Below are positions 59,902 to 64,000 of a DNA stretch of 64,000 nucleotides, piece by piece (the first letter of the stretch is position 1; each line of letters starts with the position of its first letter). The notes beneath the pieces are model-generated. The model had not been told where the DNA came from, did no database searches, and saw nothing but the letters and a program-made list of their open reading frames with translations. Both the position numbers and the translations under genes were made by a program. Source of the DNA: Nageia nagi (lineage: Eukaryota; Pinophyta). The stretch covers positions 167,958,001 through 168,022,000 of the forward strand of contig JBITNC010000001.1 of assembly GCA_050084985.1 (NCBI GenBank), in the 5' to 3' direction.

Positions 59902-60230
59902 TTACTTCTCATAAGATAACTCTTCTACAAGAATTCTTTTACATAATAATTCTTTTACAAAGCTCCTACAAGAGCATTCTTACAACTCTACAAGATAAGA
60001 ATTACCATGCTTCATCAAGTTACATAATGAGAGGGGCACCTCTTTATTTATAAAAAGAAAACCACCCTTTAACCTTCCTTTTACTCAAGGTTAAGGTTAA
60101 AGGTGTTTCTATATTTATTTCTCTTTCTATATTTATTCTCTTAATGCTTTAAGGTATCTAAAGATACTTTAAGTATTAAGTGAATTTATATTAAAAAAAA
60201 ATATTACATAATATTACATTACAATTTTTG
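59902..60230 (-). repeat. 5' LTR of element EF, part 2 (after insertion)
   Basis: Begins with the second TTACT copy and continues LTR-like sequence: 'tctacaag' and 'cttttac' phrases, 'tttatttataaaaag' at about 60032, then 'aaggtatctaaagatacttt' and 'aagtattaagtgaattta' as in the LTRs of A (7360-7390, 14455-14490). The outer end is degenerate, so the boundary is approximate. Confidence 0.65.
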
Positions 60231-60234
60231 ACAA

Positions 60235-61979
60235 AAGGTATTAGTCCTCTCGAACCATAGCTCAAATAAAGTTGATAAAATGTGTTTATCTAAATGTACA
60301 TATGGAGCCTCCAGTAAATACCCCACACTTGCATTCCTTAGTAAAATAAGCTCATATAGGCTTAGATCTTCGAACCAAGTCCTAGTGATTTACCAACTCT
60401 TTCTATGTGGCTTTACAACTATAAGATGTAATTGAGCTTACCAAAATTAAAAAGCATTTCATATAAGTATGCATGTTTATATATTCAAATTTTTTATTTT
60501 GCATAATTACTTAAATAAATAAAGGCCAAATATGGTTATTTCATCAAAACAAAAAGGGCACACTCATTTTAGTCTTGGCATTAGCAATGGGAAGTAATGC
60601 ATCCCAACACTAACATTGGTCATATTTAACAATAACATGATGAAATTTGTATTAAATCATTTGAACATAAAAGTGATGGTTCACAAGTGATTTCATTTAA
60701 AATAAACTACCCTACATGTGAAAACATATAATACCTAGGGTTTAGTATAATTTTGACATTTACATGTGTTTAAATAATACTTTCTTAAACAAACTTTAAA
60801 TTCACCATGAAACAAGGTATGAACAATAATCTTGGAGCCTTAGATACTTACTACATGAGACGAATCAAGATTTAAATGAAAAACGTAGGCCTGGTAATCA
60901 ACTTGCTTTAATATCCTTGTTCCCATGACTCAAAATCACATAAACACATGGGATAGATCAATCACAAACTTGGGAGAACTCTCATAACAATTTTGCACCT
61001 CCAATAGACTTAGAGCTCTCAAACTACGATACAAAAGATTACAAACGATAAATGAAAATAATTCCAAACCTATTTAAACCAAAAATATGATATAACTATC
61101 AAGGGAAACATATTTTTTATGATATATTTCAACACCATTTCCTCTTAGATCACACATGTGACATCTCCATGATAAGATAAAACATTTGAAATAAAATTTG
61201 CATCAAATGATTAGTTAAAGCATCCTGTAATAACAAGTTTATGGTGAAGATTTAAAGGATATTTATAATGATAAGTTCATTGTGAGGATTCATTTTGTTA
61301 TTTTTGATTGCATAAAGTATCATTTATGATCACCTTTTTTGGTTTAGTTCTAATTAACCATTACTGTTACTGCTTGAGACTCACTGAGCCACCCTTATAA
61401 TCCACCTTGTATTCATGATTGGGGCATATTATTTTATTTAACATCTTAATGTGAATTATAAATGCATTTCATTACCTTCATATTTATTTTTGAAGTTGAA
61501 AATTTGTTAAATAAGAAATGTTATAAACTAAAACATCGAGGATGTCCTTATTGATAATTATTAGAACAATGTTCTATCATGATGATAAGTAAGGTTTCAA
61601 GTTCTATCTATGTTGTTATTATCAAGTATCAATGATAGAGTTTTTTCATTAGCGTTCCCTTTTATCAATGCAAAATCTATGGACAATGAAAGTTCTTCAT
61701 ATTTTATATTAATTCCATATTTGCTTCTCATGATATTTTCTCTATAAGATGACATATGTTGCTATTATGATATTTGGAAGGTATTTTCTACTTCTCATTA
61801 TAAGTTCATTGCACCTAATTCTTAATGATGTACTCTTCAACAACAATCAATGCAAATAGAGGGTATAATACATCACCAAAAATATTGTTGATTAAAAGTT
61901 GCACTAGGTTCATGGAAGTATTATTTTTTCTTCTCTTTTTCCTTTGTAAGCATAATTTCATTTCATGTCATTAAACCTT
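60235..61979. other. Non-coding interval, probable 3' tail of gypsy element J
   Basis: No coding motif. It ends in a PPT and the J-type LTR, so it most likely represents the region between the extra ORF and the 3' LTR of J (inference). Confidence 0.45.
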
Positions 61980-61997
61980 GCAAAGGGAGGAAATTAT
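61980..61997 (+). other. Polypurine tract of gypsy element J
   Basis: gcaaagggaggaaattat directly precedes the LTR start TGACACC. Confidence 0.7.
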
Positions 61998-62759
61998 TGA
62001 CACCTAAATTAGTACCCTTTTTGGGATCAAACTAGTTATCATATGACCCTTAGGATATTATGATCTATGTAGTGTTATGTTACATGTTATTATCAATAAA
62101 GGCCAACATAAGCAATATCTTATGGATGTTTCTCTTTGTTTGAGCAAGGGACTGTGAGCATCAATGTTGTGCTACAATTATACTTTTAGGTAATCTCTTA
62201 TGCCTATAAATAGAAAAACATATGAATGGTATGATAATTAAGATTTCATCTCGATAGGACCATGCATATCTCAAAAAAACTTTAACAATGTCTCTAGACA
62301 CCACCTATGAAGATTGGATTTGTTACACTCAATAATTATCTATTATCTATAATTCATAATGTTCTTAGAAGAGACTTGAATGACATTGAATTCAGACCTT
62401 ATGACCTACATCCTCAAAATTGTTAGCTTCAACACTAGATTGCATGCATCATCTTACTTTGAAATCAAGTTTTTGAGGCTTAATACCAAACAAGCTTTCA
62501 TTTAGGAATATCTCCATTGACATGGTAAGTTATAGGTATATTTATATGATCCATTATCCTATAGGTTAATAAATATATTTTGATAACTTAAGTCACTCAT
62601 TTGATCTTTTAACATTATAAACTATTTTTATATGCATATCTTATTTTGTAAGGCATTGCATGCAATAAACTTCATAGTATTGCTCATAATTTAAGTAGAT
62701 GCGCTATATCTTAAAAACACCTTTCCCCCATTAATTAGGGCTACATTTTATCATCTACA
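61998..62759 (+). repeat. 3' LTR of gypsy element J
   Basis: 762 bp, TGACACC...CTACA. Homologous blocks to 31484-36105 include 'ttatgacctacatcct' near 62398, 'aggaatatct' near 62505 and 'ttaattaggg' near 62730. Followed by unrelated sequence at 62760. Confidence 0.65.
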
Positions 62760-62764
62760 GTGGG

Positions 62765-63240
62765 GATCATAGAGATATGGGAAGATAAGTTTTTGGAATG
62801 ACTACTAGACTATTGATCACATCTTGGATACACTTTGTGTCATTATCAAGGAGGCTCACCAATGGTCTTTTAAACTCTTTTTATTTTATTGATTTTAAAA
62901 AGGCTTTTGAATTAATCCTAATATTTATCATTCTCTAATGGCTTCACAATGTTGGTATCTTTGCTCCCCTTATTCTACTTATCATCAGTATAAATGAGAC
63001 AATGATCGATCATTCCATACTAATATGCGATCATTCCATACTAATATGCCACCTTATTGGGACCATAACTTTTAATCTAGGTGTCTATTTGGATCGTTGT
63101 TTATACTCAAATTGATCAGAATTGAATTTTTTATGTTATGGAAATGTCTACTTGCCAAGTCTTGGCTTTTTTTATACTTTTTTTAGAGCTATAAGTATTC
63201 ATTTGGAGGCCTAAAATTAACTTTCAATGTAATTTCCTAC
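62765..63240 (+). pseudogene. Non-LTR (LINE) reverse transcriptase fragment
   Basis: The + strand reads FYFIDFKKAFELILI near 62878-62920, then WLHNVGIFAPLILLIISINE near 62938-62997. This matches the LINE RT block with F-x-DFKKAFD (first catalytic Asp) followed by L...GI...LI..I. About 60 residues on, ITFNLGVYLDRCLYS resembles the decayed 'GV.QGCPLSP' block. Stops interrupt it. No endonuclease part or poly(A) end was found. Assignment is moderate because the fragment is short. Confidence 0.5.
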
Positions 63241-63276
63241 TTTTTAGGAACTTTAGAATTTTAATATCTTTTATTG

Positions 63277-63915
63277 TAGAACTAGAGTAGTGTAGACCTC
63301 AAATAATGCATAAATGGTAAATCGATGCACTATTTATTTATAATATATTATTGAAGCATATATAAGGAATATGACATCAAACGAACAATGATAAATAATG
63401 TACCTTCATCATAGTCGCATAAATATGAAATAACATATACTATTCATCAACCATCACACAACATTCATAAAGACACATGTTGCTAATGGCCTAAAGATAC
63501 TATGCCATTAATTGCATGAAATAAGTAGATCGATGAAAGGAACACAAGATATATGAAAGCAATATGAAGGGTTTAACAGATCTATGTAGAGCTGGTGTTA
63601 AATAACACCATTATTAGGATGAATATGATGATATTGCATATTTTATTCTCTCTCTCTCCTTATCCGATTATGACAGATTGTGGTCTTTGGTACTATTTTA
63701 TAACAACATCTTGATCCTCTTTGATTCTTTGGATCATTGCACATTACATTATTTGTGGTGTATTTATTGATATTTGACATCCTTTACATTGTTCTATGGT
63801 CCATTACATTGATTACATTGCCTTGGGTATATTTTAACCTCTTTTTACAATAAATATCCTTGATGCTATAAGATGAATTATTTAATAAATAATAATTCAT
63901 TTTTAGGTGTCTACA
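63277..63915 (-). repeat. Gypsy-type LTR (copy 2 of a pair)
   Basis: About 639 bp, the same family as 17240-17880 and in the same orientation. In element orientation it starts TGTAGACACCTAAAAATG at 63915 and ends CTACA at 63277. No internal sequence was recognised on either side, so it may be a solo or isolated LTR. A CT microsatellite stretch (ctctctctct) lies near 63646. Confidence 0.7.
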
Positions 63916-64000
63916 AGTAGAGATGATGTTTTAGGTTAGTCTTATTTGTTGAACAAGAAATATATGATTCTATTTTAGATCCCATCCGAGCTATATTCTA
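63916..64000. other. Window end, nothing recognised
   Basis: 85 bp of AT-rich sequence without motif. Confidence 0.5.

Larger units (their letters stand above)
49776..60230 (-). mobile_element. Copia-type element EF without gag-pol (possible LARD), split by a younger copia
   Basis: Minus orientation. 3' LTR remnant at about 49776-49950, tail with the family's tandem repeats (50000-51300), a long non-coding middle and leader (51300-54069), PBS-like 54070-54082, and a 5' LTR beginning at 54085, interrupted at 54258 and resuming at 59902-60230. LTR segments ('ccatgtatagtggttc.tcca', 'agtacatccactttgaac') are shared by both ends. No trace of Gag, RT, integrase or RNase H is readable between tail and leader. 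It is either a large non-autonomous derivative or an internal deletion. Confidence 0.6.
31484..62759 (+). mobile_element. Composite Ty3/gypsy element J, broken by nested insertions
   Basis: Inferred reconstruction. The 5' LTR spans about 31484-36105 (with inserts), then a PBS-like TTGGTGAACTTGAC at 36108-36121 and the start of the leader. Copia element D interrupts at 36287. Gag resumes on the same strand at 44886 and runs to 47540. An antisense extra ORF follows (48200-49775), then the EF insertion. A tail (60235-61997) ends in a PPT, followed by the 3' LTR 61998-62759. The two LTRs share 'tctagacaccaccta', 'atgacctacatcct' and 'atttaattaggg'-type blocks at both ends. No pol was found, so pol is deleted or the element was non-autonomous. 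Linking both LTRs to one insertion is plausible, not proven: no target duplication is visible, and a PPT-like run precedes the 5' LTR. Confidence 0.45.

Overview
The window looks like a piece of a large, repeat-choked plant nuclear genome. It is very AT-rich, visibly poor in CG dinucleotides, and built almost entirely of old LTR retrotransposons inserted into one another. The plant assignment rests on the element types: Ty1/copia elements primed by initiator-Met tRNA, and plant-type Ty3/gypsy gag, protease, RT and integrase remnants. A gymnosperm is the best guess from the density and age of the elements, but that is inference. I see no host protein-coding gene, tRNA, rRNA or CRISPR.

Layout. 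1-4.83 kb: the 3' end of a Ty3/gypsy integrase, then a long decayed extra ORF in the same direction. 4.85-6.95 kb: non-coding. 6957-14544: copia element 'A' (minus) with both LTRs, PBS, a decayed gag-pol and a duplicated target site. 14.5-17.2 kb: AT-rich, nothing recognised. 17.24-19.75 kb: a gypsy LTR fused to a protease-RT fragment. 19.75-22.3 kb: LTR and 3' non-coding tail of copia relative 'B'. 22.35-30.95 kb: two gypsy copies head to head, forming a large imperfect inverted repeat.

31.48-62.76 kb can be read as one disrupted gypsy element 'J' (plus): 5' LTR, leader, gag, an antisense extra ORF, PPT and 3' LTR. Other elements have split it. These are a solo LTR at 32856-33330 with a perfect target duplication, copia element 'D' at 36287-44885, and 'EF', a copia-type element without gag-pol at about 49.8-60.2 kb. 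The 5' LTR of EF is itself split by a younger, structurally complete copia element at 54258-59901. The right end holds a LINE RT fragment and another gypsy LTR.

How the parts work together. The elements form layers of insertion: J is oldest, D and EF are inside it, and the 54258-59901 copia is inside EF. Target duplications and LTR divergence (about 3% in the youngest, roughly 9% in D, both counted by hand) give a consistent order. Decay is dominated by C-to-T type changes: in-frame TAG where glutamine is expected, CA to TA at LTR ends, and transitions in the target duplications. Every coding feature here is a pseudogene; the best preserved, 54707-58681, keeps one open register over 1325 codons but has 11 premature stops.
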